A DNA stretch of 64,000 bases, taken from Doris montereyensis. Taxonomy: Eukaryota > Mollusca > Gastropoda > Nudibranchia > Dorididae. This document shows positions 39,935 through 64,000 of this stretch, in pieces (position 1 is the stretch's first letter; every line of letters begins with the position of its first letter). Under the pieces are notes generated by a model, which worked only from the letters and a program-made list of their open reading frames with translations, made no database searches and was not told where the DNA came from. The position numbers and the translations under genes are program-made. The DNA is taken from the NCBI GenBank assembly GCA_037039925.1, contig JAXRKP010000084.1, positions 413,501-477,500 of the forward strand, given 5' to 3'.

Positions 39935-41405
39935 AATTTTTTCACAAGTCGTCTCCTACTTTATATTTATCTTTTCTTGGTGACTGAGGCTACAAAACAA
40001 ATTGTCACAACTCCAAGCCTAAATATCATAATTTCCTGTTTTCCTGTAAGAAAAAATCAACACTTCAAGCCATTCAAAACAATGCAGCCAGACTTATCTT
40101 TAAGAAACGAAAATTTGAAAATGTATCCCCACTACTGACAGAAGTTCATTGGTTTAGTCGAAAAAAGAATAAAATTCAAAGCTGCAACTTTAGTTTCTAA
40201 ATGTCTTGATGGAACAGCACCTAGCTATCTTCAAAGTCTTTTACATGTTTACAAACCTGGTCACACATTAAGATCGTCTGCCGATACTTCTACTCGAAAG
40301 TACTCCCAAAAGTAAAAACTAGTGCTGGTACACGATATTTGGAATATTATTATTATGGCCCATTTTGTGTGGAACGATCCCCACAGAGTCTTAGATTAGA
40401 GAGTCAAAGTCACTGTCAATTTTGAGAAAAAACATCAAGACATATCTTTTTAACCAGCTTATAAAACTTTACTTTCTCTTAAATGAAAAGTTACATAATT
40501 TTATTAGAGCTGTATTCATCTTGGGTGTGTAGAAGTTTGTGTATGATTGTGTCTGTTTGTGGAATATAAATTCATGACAGTTTTTATTTCTAAAAACGAC
40601 TTTCTTCTTCTTGTTTGCATCGTTGATTTTCTTGTCATTTCTTGCACACAGTTTTATGCTGCATTCATGTAGCTTGATGTATGAACTTCATATTGTGTAG
40701 GCCTATCATATGTAATGTAAATTGTGATGTATGAACTTCATATTGTGTAGGCCTATCATATGTAATGTAAATTGTGATGTATGAACTTCATATTGTGTAG
40801 GCCTATCATATGTAATGTAAATTGTGATGTATGAACTTCATATTGTGTAGTAATTGTGTAGGCCTATCATATGTAATGTGAATTGTGATGTATAAACTTC
40901 ATATTGTGTAGGTCTATCATATGTAATGTAAATTGTGATGTATGAACTTCATATTGTGTAGGCCTATCATATGTAATGTAAATTGTGATGTATAAACTTC
41001 ATATTGTGTAGGCCTATCATATGTAATGTAAATTGTGATGTATGAACTTCATATTGTCTATCATATGTAATGTAAATTGTGATGTAGGCATATTGTCTAT
41101 CATATGTAATGTAAATTGTGATGTATGAATTGTCTATCATATTGTGTAGGCATATTGTCTATCATATGTGATGTATGAACTTCAATTGTCTATCATATGT
41201 AATGATGTATGAATTGTCTTCATATTGTAAATTGTGATGGCATTGTCTATCATATGTAATGTAAATTGTGATGTATGAACTTCATATTGTCTATCATATG
41301 TAATGTGAATTGTTTCTTTAAATATGTAACGCGCGTTGAGCCATACCCTTGTAGGGATGAGTGCGCAATAGAAATGTACATTATTATCATTATTTTTTTT
41401 ATTAA
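39935..41405 (+). mobile_element. 5'-truncated CR1/L2-like LINE, 3' end with an internal tandem array
   Basis: The plus-strand reading STLQAIQNNAARLIFKKRKF, then SPLLTEVHWF, then (after a frameshift in an A-run near 40163) KFKAATLVSKCLDGTAPSYL matches the C-terminal reverse-transcriptase region typical of non-LTR elements (LQ-x-IQN-x-AARL, LHWLP-x-x-x-R, APSYL). Further stops follow. Positions 40673-41312 are a 50-bp array. The element closes with ACGCGCGTTGAGCCATACCC, TGTAGGGATGAGTGCGCAAT and ATT repeats, the structured tail of this LINE type. It is inactive: truncated and with broken frames. Confidence 0.75.
40673..41312. repeat. 50-bp minisatellite inside the LINE 3' region
   Basis: The unit TGATGTATGAACTTCATATT followed by GTGTAGGCCTATCATATGTA and ATGTAAATTG occurs about 7 times nearly intact (to about 41050), then as increasingly shortened copies to 41312. 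It lies between the LINE coding end and its 3' tail. Confidence 0.93.
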
Positions 41406-41409
41406 TAAA

Positions 41410-44400
41410 AAAGTCAGTTGTAAAATTGAAAGAAGAGCAACTTGTAGTTTGCAGATAGTACGTTTCCTTAAATTCATTTTCAAGATTAATTTCAACCCTA
41501 CAAAACTCTTGTTTTCTTAAGGGTTTTATGTTAAAAAAATCTTCTTTTTGTGTGTGTGGACGTATTTCTCTATTGTAAAGTGACTGCAAAGCACACTTGG
41601 ATAGAGTCTTAACAGGCCATGTAGACTAAAAATGTATTTATTATGTGAGAAGGAAAGGAAGGTGGAAACACTTTCTTTTAACATTAAGCCATCACATGAT
41701 AAAGTATGTCAAAAGACTTCATGGACACCTTACAGTAGAAAGGCATTCCTTCAACAGCCATGATTGGTTGACAAACTTTTTGATGGAACTCATCCAAAAC
41801 TCAAAGTAAGATTCTATTTTTCTTTCTCACATTTGCACTGCACCAGTATGGTTACCTTTTTTGGGTTGTTATCGCAGATACGGCGTAATCACAGATCGAC
41901 ATAATCATTTTTTTTTTTTTTACAAATATCATCATGCATAGGATAAAATTGAATGTGAAAATGGCGGATACATGCTCTTGTTGTGAGAGCTTTAGGGTTT
42001 ACCCTCCACCAAGCCTCTAAAATCATCTCTGAAAATTCATAAGTCACTCAATTAATAATTACATAACTCACTTTCGTCCTTTCACTCCATATTAGGATGC
42101 TGGGTTGTGGTTCAATTTGAGCAGAACAACACTGACAATGAACCTTATGATGAGAACACAAGCTATTCAAAACTTAATTAAAATTGCATGAAAATTGAAC
42201 ATGGCAACTTTGAATTTATAAAAAAAATCTTGAAAAACACAAACAGGCACAAGCCAGGAAGGAGGCACTCAAACTCAAACCACTTCTTAAAGTAACATAC
42301 AACATTCTACATCTTAAAGTAATCCCAGAGTTTAAAAATGGGAGTCAAAACTAGACACAGAGCATTGAACAGAAATAAATGACACAAAAAATCCAAAATA
42401 ATCAAAGATCTTGAATTCTCACTTAGAATTTTTGTTTCATGTGTTTTACAAAAATCATTTACCAATACCAGTAATAACAGAGGACATACAAATGTAATAT
42501 GTGGGAAAGAAAAAGCCTGAAATACATGTAGTTCACAAAAAGAAATAACATACATGTACAAGTAAGAAGCTGAAGAGACATCTAGCATTGGCATTATAAG
42601 GCAGTACATTGTAGTCCCACTATTTGAATGCAATGTTTAATCAAAAAGAATGATGAATGATTTTGTTTCTAAACAACACAAAACAGACAATACTTGTGTC
42701 CTTTAAAAAGAATGATAAAATACTCATCTAAGTGATATGACCGAAAGCACCATTCCTTATTTAAATATCGACGAATCATTCATCTGAATATAAAAAACCC
42801 CCAACACAATAAAGCCAAAAACCAAACACCTCGCAATGTCACACATTCACACAATCAAATATTTTCAGTGGATGGCTCTCATTCTCATTTAATCTATGTA
42901 TATATACAGAACACACAAATAAACTACACAAGATCTATCAGTTCCAAAAGCAATGGATCTTCATTTCAAGATAACCTTTGAACTGCCAATAATGTAGAGT
43001 TAATGTTGTATGGATATTTTTTTAGTTACAGTGTATCAAAGTATTTAAAACAAACAGAAATTTAAATCAAATGTCTATTTCTTCCTTTTTTGAAGAATTG
43101 TTATTTTATTATTATTATTACCTTGCTTTATATTCACATTTAAAGATTATTGTTTTCCTCATATATCACAATATATGTCTAAATATTATGGTGCAAACTG
43201 GAAGGCGAATGGAGACTAGTATTGTGGTGGTTGTGTGCTAGTGCTATAGCTGTAATGTACACAGATGCCATTTATTGTTTTTGTTAAAAAATAAGACTTA
43301 AAACCATGAAGCAAAGTCTCGGCACCACATGGAGGTTTTGGCAACAAATGTCCTTTCATATTTCATAATTAAAGTCAGAATTCATCGCTTAAAATCAAAA
43401 CTGTCATCATTTAAATAATGTAGTCGTTAGCAAAAGGCTGCATTTTCAAAATCTATGTTATTGAAATTTAAAAATTAATGTGCATTTCTTTTATCACAGT
43501 GCGTTCAGTCACAGTGAGATACATTGAGTGGTGTCTGAAAACTTAGACTGCATTTTAGCTGTGGTTGTCTAACTTTGATGACAAACTCTAGCCTGTGCAA
43601 CCTCACTGCAGACAATGTTATGAGAGAGACTTGTATGGACTCTCACAGTGATGGTGGAGAGTGTTTGTCATGTGGCGATCCTGATTTTTAACGAGTCTAG
43701 CTCTAAGTCAGATATCACAGTCACAAAACAGCTTGAGACCCAATGCAAGTGCTAGACTAGAGTATAGCAAACAGCTGATCATGGTTGGAGTACCATCAAG
43801 ACACGGGCGAATGTCCCTGTTTTTACAGCTAACTAAATGTGTTCAAGACCCTTAAGCATTTCACTCTGCGTAATAATATGACGATTTCTACAATCTGCCT
43901 ATCCTCAAGACAGTTTTGTATACATGTTTAGTTAAGAATATGATAAGATCTCTATTCAGATAAAGATTGACATTGTCCTGAGCTTAGATAAGACTGTATA
44001 TATTCTATTATGATTTCAAACGTAACGAGTTTTAGATATCTACTGATTAAGTTGGAATACAGTTTCAGTCTATTTCTATACAGGAGTGTCTAAATTCTAA
44101 AATGAAAAATCTTTTGAAATACACATATTTGAGTTTTACTTTTAATACTACATTAATGCTATTTTATAGAGTTGTAGCTCAATTTCTAAATTATTTCAAA
44201 GCGTCTCATGAGTCATTAGGACTGTTCCATGTGCAAGAAATTTGTTTACTGTAACAGTTTTTTCTATTTACCAGATATAGTCAAAAAGGGGAAGAAGATG
44301 GAGTGAGCTGTTATGCTTGAAATGTCGGAAACCAATGAAATGTCGTGAAATGACATTTTTCCTCGTCTTCATGATGTTGTCAAGCCAGATTCAAACTTTT

Positions 44401-45635
44401 TTTTTACATCTGAACAAAAATAACCTCTTACTAGACTAAAATGCACCAAGGCAGACAAACTTTACAAAATCATACACATATGGCATCACAACGAAATGCC
44501 TCTGTGATGCTACAAATGGATACGTCTGTATGTTCAAAATGTATAGTGGAAAGAAAGGAAATAGGACTAAAAATATCAAGGTGCCAATGTTGTTTGCAAA
44601 CTGTCTGCTGGGTTTCCATTGTGTTAATTAGCAGGGAAGGTTCAAGTCCAACACAGGAGGCCATCATAAAGCTAGAAGGGGTGGTAACTTACAATAGCTA
44701 TATATATAGATATAGATATATATATATATATGATACAAGGTCAATCAGTTTGACCCCAACCGCATGTATTATAACTTCAATAAAGAGACCCTCAAATAGT
44801 GTAGTAAGCGTGCAGCCAGACATATTTTTTCCTGTCCTCAAGGTATAGGCAAACATCATCTATAAAGAGACGTATGGACCACAACTTAACTTTACACTTG
44901 ACCTCATTAATCAAACGTTAAAGCAAACTGCCAATCAAAATCCTCTGCTACCTTCTGGTGATGATAGAGAGTTGTAGGCAAAGACTGGCACTGACATTAT
45001 TTGACTCCAATTCCAAAAATCTGAAAAAAGACCAATTCCACCAGAAGGAAAACTGCAAAGGTTTGCACAATCCTTTCTGGTGATAAGGGGTCAGGGGCAA
45101 AGCATTACAGAAGTGACAGTTGATTTAAGTGTAGTGGTACATCCTGTGTACATCCCTGCCACAAAATTATTCACCCTGTACATGAAACCATTATGTTATA
45201 CTTAGGTCTGAGCCGAAATGAAAGTCATTGAACAATGTGAAGGTGCCTTTTGTATGATTTTCCTGACGTTTTTATTTCATTATAATTTATTTTTATGGTG
45301 TGTGGAATTGTTATAGTAGTAGACAGGATAAAAAAACCCCCATAACATTCATGTATAGCTACCACCAAAAAGGTTTTAATTTGATTACCTATTGAATGTC
45401 TTGAGCTATACTATAAGAGTGCCACCTTTTGCTTTCTCGTGGCCCTAGATAACTGGTCTGCTAGGTAGGGGCAAATTGATTAATTTCATTTGTAAAGTTT
45501 TCAGGAACAGCTTGATCTAGTCATTCTTGTATGAAATTTCTTCTGATCTAATGGGAAGACCATCTTCAAGATGTGCACTGATGTGTATGTCTTGTTTAAA
45601 CAGTGTATCCTTTACTAGAGTTTGTTTGTTTCTTT
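41410..45635. other. Intergenic, no gene seen
   Basis: AT-rich sequence with only short, unrecognisable open frames on both strands. An (AT/GATA)-type microsatellite lies at 44700-44732. I see no conserved protein motif and no repeat with clear ends. Confidence 0.5.
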
Positions 45636-45637
45636 AA

Positions 45638-45738
45638 TAGAAATTTACCCTGTCCACCATTGTGGTGATCTCAGGGTGAGTTAAGAGGAAACAGCAAGAT
45701 GAAAGAGTGAAAGGCAAAAAGTAGGACCTATCAGTAGT
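45638..45738. repeat. Dispersed 100-bp repeat, inverted partner at 55775-55885
   Basis: ACCCTGTCCACCATTGTGGT and CTCAGGGTGAGTTAAGAGGA, then AACAGCAAGATGAAAG, are matched in reverse complement by GAAATTTACCTAGTCCACC-type sequence at 55775-55885 (plus-strand CCTCTTAATTCGCCCTGAGA, ATCACCACAATGGTGGAC). It includes a small palindrome CCACCATTGTGGTG. The family is unknown. Confidence 0.75.
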
Positions 45739-45744
45739 GCCCCC

Positions 45745-46117
45745 AACCAGCCGCCCTTCACTTCTTGAGAATTCTATCAATGAACACAAGTCTGTTTAAA
45801 TCCAATCCCCCTCCCCCCCCCAACCAGCCGCCCTTCACTTCGTGAGAATTCTATCAATGAACACAAGTCTGTTTTAAATCCAATCCCCCCCCCCCCCCAA
45901 CCAGCCGCCTCACTTCGTGAGAATTCTATCAATGAACACAAGTCTGTTTAAATCTAACCCCCCCCCCCCCAACCAGCCGCCCTTCACTTCGTGAGAATTC
46001 TATCAATGAACACAAGTCTGTTTAAATCCAATCCCCCCCCCCCCCCCCCCCAACCAGCCGCCCTTCACTTTTGAGAATTCTATCAATGAACACAAGTCTG
46101 TTTAAATCTAACCCCAC
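45745..46117. repeat. ~75-bp tandem repeat with poly-C linkers, five copies
   Basis: Each copy is AACCAGCCGCCCTTCACTTC, GTGAGAATTCTATCAATGAA, CACAAGTCTGTTTAAATC, then a C-run that varies from about 9 to 18 bases. The C-runs make copy lengths irregular. The minus strand therefore carries regularly spaced G-runs. Confidence 0.95.
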
Positions 46118-47099
46118 CCCCCGGGTTTCATCGTAATTGAAATCTTCTCTTTTGAGGGGTAGGAGCATAAGATTACTATTGTCATTTCATGCTGGGAAAG
46201 AACAACTCTGTAGATGTGGAGAAAAAGGGATAAGGCGTCTAGTAGTAGTAGCCAACTGAGAACAACCAGCAGCAAGAATGTGTGGTGAATCAAACTATGT
46301 GGGAAGGCCCGAGATTCAAAACAAGGGAGGGAAATGCACTGAGCTGTCCAAAAATATGCCTATGGGTGTTGGACTGAAACAAAATAATCTACAACCAAAA
46401 AGAGAAAACAACACACAAATACCCCCATCCATACCTTATCTCTCCCCATCCCACACGTGAAGGAAAAAAAAAACCCAAAACAAAACATAAGAGTCATTCT
46501 TAGTTATTCATATTTTCTTTGTCAGGTTTCAATGACCGTCCATTTGAGTAAAACTTTTTTGTCCATTGACACAAAATAATATAAATCGTTTCTTTAAATT
46601 AAAACATTTGACAGTTCATCAATTTACAAACATCTCCAAAATGAAAAACACAAAAATATCTGTCTAAGATATCAAGAAGACATGCTATTTCTATTGCACA
46701 TAACATGGGTCTTGTATTGTTCTGTGCTTCAAAATTGACCCAATTTGCTTCAGCATTAAGCAAAGGGGTAAAATACATGGAGAGAGGAAAGTCGAAGACA
46801 ATTAAATAGCCCTTATAATCCACTTCAAACGGAGGCTTACCTATTTTACAGACAGCATTTGTCCCTAAGCAAATGACATCTTTCATTCTTTTTAACCCCA
46901 CAGGGGTTATATTATTAGGTACATGTTATCTACTGGCATTCTGACAAATCCGTTTCTCCCCCATTTTTTAAACATTTAAACCAAGTTTTCTCTCAACCAA
47001 ACATACAAAGGAGAGCAAGCAAAGAAACTTTCCTGAAGACAAAAATGTAATGAAGACATAGGTCTGACAACTGTTGAAGCAATGTACATTTTTGACGAC

Positions 47100-47156
47100 T
47101 ATATCATTCCTTCATTCACTGTGACTCCTTCATTCACTGTGACTCCTTCATTCACC
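47100..47156. repeat. 18-bp tandem repeat
   Basis: TCCTTCATTCACTGTGAC is repeated about 2.6 times. Confidence 0.9.
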
Positions 47157-47743
47157 CCACAAGAAAGAGGGAAAGCAGGAAGATTGTACAGCAGTGGAGA
47201 CCAATCACTCCCTGAAAATCAAATTACTGGACCCCTTGATCAATATTCTTATGAAAACATATTATAATCAACTTTTTGAGGAAAGGTTGAAACACCAAAG
47301 ATCTTTAGATATGGCATAAAGAACTACTGTGGTGTTGAGACACAAAATGAAATGCGGACAAACACTGAAGAAAGAATTGCAAAGTCAATATATTCAATAT
47401 ATTACATTCACAACCTGACTTTATGACGAACCAAATCTAGACTTCAGTCTATCGTTATGCTTAATGAGTGTGTAACGGACGGTGATGCAAGTTTAAGTAC
47501 AGAGCGTAGCGACTGAAGCAATGTCTTTAACAAACACGTACGAATGTACAGACATACACCTACAAAATATTTTCTTGCCAAAAAAAATGAAACTTCTCTT
47601 CACTGAGTGAAAGCAGATGCTGGGAATCATAAGCACGTTTAAAATAGGATGACATATTGATCAATTAATTTGTTTGATGGCCTTTACTAGGACCAGCAAG
47701 ATTATGTTAGCTGGAGCCACTTTTGAGTTATCCTACTTGGGTT

Positions 47744-47749
47744 TTTATT
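47744..47749 (-). terminator. Candidate SPTY2D1 polyadenylation signal
   Basis: TTTATT on the plus strand reads AATAAA on the minus strand, about 270 bases after the SPTY2D1 stop. The region is AT-rich, so chance hits are common; this one is simply a well-placed candidate. Confidence 0.35.
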
Positions 47750-47794
47750 TTCTTCTCTTTTAAAAGTAGGTTTTACTTGAAAAAGAAACTTGAG

Positions 47795-47885
47795 AAAATG
47801 TTTCAACCTGCCGGGGCTTGAACCCACGACTTTTTGGTTGAGAGGTCAACACCTTGCCTCTGGACTAGCAAGTCCCCCATGTTAC
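47795..47885 (-). mobile_element. tRNA-like SINE head, family C, minus copy
   Basis: On the minus strand, AGTCCAGAGGCAAGGTGTTG, ACCTCTCAACCAAAAAGTCG and TGGGTTCAAGCCCCGGCAGG resemble a tRNA: an A-box-like block and a perfect B-box-type GGGTTCAAGCCC. No intact acceptor stem is evident and the sequence recurs at 49262-49355, so it is a SINE rather than a tRNA gene. It lies just downstream of SPTY2D1. Confidence 0.6.
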
Positions 47886-48021
47886 TTGTTTTGAAATACC
47901 AAAACCAAACTCACTAAACCTCAAATAATTAATTGACAAATATCCATCAAAACATCTACAAATACAGTTGACAAGGCTTTTATGAATTAATTAATGGAAT
48001 CCCGGCACCACTTAATAATTA

Positions 48022-62126
<14,105 letters not shown>

Positions 62127-62448
62127 TTTCTGGATGTTAGTAATATCGTTACAATAAGACGTTGATGAAATGAATCACAATGACAGGCTTATGATTGAAA
62201 TCAAAGTATACTCATCAATTGGGCATACGCATCTCAATCGATGTCTCTTGTGGAAGATAGATCGAGATGTCTTACTCTCAACTCTCCTTCTTCACGTATT
62301 CTGACACCCCTTTATGACTTTGTTCTAAGAAGAGCTTCACGCTCGTCTTTTATTCGGTTAGGCCTATGCTCAGTCCTATTATTGTGCTTTGCGCATAGAT
62401 ATAAAATCGAAGTGTCTAGATCTATAGGCCCAAGTGAGCCAAAAGGGA
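62127..62448 (-). promoter_or_regulatory. Presumed SPTY2D1 5' UTR/promoter interval
   Basis: This is the 320 bases immediately upstream of the SPTY2D1 start codon, ending at the 74-bp array. No TATA box at a convincing distance is visible. Assignment is by position only. Confidence 0.35.
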
Positions 62449-62760
62449 AATCACTATTGGCCCATATGGGGACAATGCCCTAGTCGCCATCATTGGCCGA
62501 AATGGGCTAACAGTAGCAGCGTAATCACTATTTGCCCATATGGGGACAATGCCCTAGTCGCCATCATTGGCCGAAATGGGCTAACAGTAGCAGCGTAATC
62601 ACTATTGGCCCATATGGGGACAATGCCCTAGTCGCCATCATTGGCCGAAATGGGCTAACAGTAGCAGCGTAATCACTATTGGCCCATATGGGGACAATGC
62701 CCTAGTCGCCATCATTGGCCGAAATGGGCTAACAGTAGCAGCGTAATCACTATTTGCCCA
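62449..62760. repeat. 74-bp minisatellite upstream of SPTY2D1, four copies plus a partial
   Basis: The CCCATATGGG landmark recurs at 62461, 62535, 62609 and 62683, with a degenerate fifth at 62757. The unit also holds ACAATGCCCTAGTCGCCATC and ATTGGCCGAAATGGGCTAAC. Copies are almost identical. Each unit carries one or two ATTGG words, that is, CCAAT boxes facing SPTY2D1. Confidence 0.95.
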
Positions 62761-62984
62761 AATGAGGCCACGTTGGGAACATCCAAATCCCATGTATGCT
62801 AACATGGGCAACATCGTAAGGCCCATTGGCGATTACTAGAACAAAGCAAAACAATGCTTTTAGTGCCTTTGGGCGCCTATATACCCCCTCCTCCCCACCA
62901 ACTGTTTAGGTTTCTCCGAGGTCTACTTTTTGGTCTTTTACCTTGGGTTTTAGTATTGTATACTTATTTAGCTTCTCTTTTCCT

Positions 62985-63500
62985 TCAGTCATAGAGGAGA
63001 TTAAGACAATAAACTGTGTTGTATACTGCGATTTTGGTTTTTGCTGACAATTCGTGTTTACCTATAAATGCCTTTCCTACGTACTGTCATTGCCTTTTGG
63101 GTTCTCTAGCTGATTTCTTCTCTTAGTTTTCCCTCTGAGTTAATCATTATTCCTATGTAATTGTAGTTACTAGCATACTTTTTGTTTTCTTTGCATTTTC
63201 TTTAATTCCTCTTTTATTTCGTTCATTATTCAGCATGTTGATATTATACTGAAGATCCCTTTCTGACTTTCCAAATACGTCTAAATCATCAGTAAATGAA
63301 AGCATTGATACATTTACTGGTTTGAGTTTTCACATACCTACATTCAGTTTCTTCATTTTTGATGATGTTATTGCCACTGAATCCATAAATATGATAAATA
63401 AAAGTGGGCTTAGAATACAGCCCCATCTAACTCCTATATCTACATCATTTTTTCCCAGATACGATTCCAGCCACTCTCACTGCACATCGTCAGCCCTATG
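62985..63500 (-). mobile_element. LINE reverse-transcriptase fragment, palm to thumb
   Basis: The minus-strand reading has GVRWGCILSPLLFIIFMDSV (the GVRQGC-x-LSPLLF-x-[IL]-[FY]-[IM] box). It is followed by FTDDLDVFGKSERDLQYNIN (the F-x-DD catalytic box, with Thr where Ala is usual). Next comes YIGIMINSEGKL and, after stops, SKNQNRSIQ near the LLYG region that matches 7866-8066. In-frame stops and frameshifts make it a relic. It is 5'-truncated, upstream of SPTY2D1 and in the same orientation. Confidence 0.85.
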
Positions 63501-63818
63501 ATGAAATCGTGTAACGCTCAACATTGTTAAAATTGGCTTTTTTTGCATTTAAGCAATATATTACTAGATCTATGTGACACTGTTATGTCTGAGATCCGGA
63601 GCAGTTTTCAGTTTTGTATTGAGTGTGTGTTTGAGTGTATATGTCCACCTATACTGTCTGCTTCTCCTTCATACACTCACCTCTTTTATTGTATGTTTTG
63701 ATTATTTTGAACCCACCATTTTGGACTCTCACCCCCTCCCCCTTTTCTGGATTTACCCCCAACTCCCTCGCTGTCCTCCTCATGTCATTATTGTTCGCGA
63801 AGAATGTTGTTGTGATTA

Positions 63819-63970
63819 TTTTGAGCCAATCAGCTTTCGTTGCCATGGAATCGTTGCAAGCTAAGAACATTGTATTGTCTTTTTTAATTCAGTTTAAACT
63901 CAACCCTCGCTTTCGTTGCCATGCAACTGCTATGAGCTAAGAGTGTAGTCTTGTCTTTTTGAGCCAATCA
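63819..63970. promoter_or_regulatory. Tandem X-box and CCAAT motifs at the window edge
   Basis: GCTTTCGTTGCCATG occurs twice 76 bases apart: GTTGCCATGGAATC at 63839-63852 and the perfect half-palindrome GTTGCCATGCAAC at 63915-63927. TTTTGAGCCAATCAG also occurs twice, with CCAAT at 63826-63830 and 63964-63968. RFX X-boxes next to NF-Y CCAAT boxes are a known promoter pairing. The duplicated block may equally be a dispersed repeat. Confidence 0.35.
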
Positions 63971-64000
63971 GTTTGAACTCATGACGCCCCCCCCCCCCCC

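Noticed and set aside
41182..41589. 135-codon minus-strand frame
   Set aside because: Antisense to the 50-bp array and LINE tail; no recognisable domain.
44441..44848. 135-codon plus-strand frame
   Set aside because: Passes through a TA/GATA microsatellite, has no motif, and has low-complexity flanks.
47795..47885. tRNA gene on the minus strand
   Set aside because: B-box and A-box-like blocks are present, but no complete cloverleaf or acceptor stem could be paired, and a diverged second copy lies at 49262-49355; called a SINE head.
62461..62470. CArG box (serum response element) in each 74-bp unit
   Set aside because: CCCATATGGG has C and G in the six-base core, which should be all A/T, so it does not meet the consensus.

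Overview
The window is eukaryotic, intron-rich, AT-rich nuclear DNA. It holds two recognisable protein genes in convergent orientation, separated by about 21 kb of repeat-laden intergenic sequence. I saw no prokaryotic operon structure, CRISPR array, rRNA gene or functional tRNA gene. Animal-type introns, LINE/SINE/DNA-transposon debris, many minisatellites, GA/GT microsatellites and clusters of the word TCTAGATC suggest an invertebrate, probably a mollusc and perhaps a gastropod. The phylum is an inference from overall character, not from a marker gene.

Positions 107-26855 (+) carry the 3' 21 coding exons of DDB1, the beta-propeller adaptor of the CUL4 ubiquitin ligase. They encode about 916 residues, equivalent to human residues from roughly 220 to the C-terminus; the first exons lie upstream of the window. 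All introns are GT-AG. A likely poly(A) signal lies at 26986. DDB1 introns hold a 27-bp array (12001-12467), a 90-bp minisatellite of about 25 copies (16565-18810), two related zinc-finger transposase-like fragments (2908-3240 and 23553-24165), two candidate DNA transposons with terminal inverted repeats (19596-21371 and 25918-26269), a LINE fragment and SINEs.

Positions 26992-47743 are intergenic: several tRNA-derived SINEs, two of them in head-to-head inverted pairs (27.0-27.5 kb and 39.1-39.4 kb); LINE 3' ends (32.8 kb and 39.9-41.4 kb, the latter with a 50-bp array inside it); further arrays at 33.4-34.1, 39.4-39.8 and 45.7-46.1 kb; and a GT/GA microsatellite at 36.2 kb. No convincing gene was seen there.

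Positions 62126-48022 (-) carry SPTY2D1 (SPT2), a histone H3-H4 chaperone, in five exons from ATG to stop. The reading frame is broken about eight times by one- or two-base indels, mostly in homopolymers, while splice sites and protein similarity are kept. DDB1 has one such break. This is best explained by an unpolished long-read assembly; recent decay of SPTY2D1 is the alternative. The protein has a long Ser/Lys/His tract coded by a 21-bp tandem repeat, and carries the MDF-x-x-L-L motif twice. Its introns contain a 40-bp minisatellite, a pogo-like terminal-inverted-repeat element and a 400-bp GA microsatellite. Upstream of its start lie a 74-bp array rich in inverted CCAAT boxes, an antisense LINE reverse-transcriptase fragment, and a tandem CCAAT/X-box segment at the window edge.

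The two genes do not form a functional unit, although both products act on chromatin (DDB1 in damage recognition and ubiquitylation, SPT2 in nucleosome assembly). I found no clear novel system. The most worthwhile leads are the paired transposase fragments in DDB1, the SINE inverted pairs, the duplicated MDF motif of SPT2, and the X-box/CCAAT cluster.
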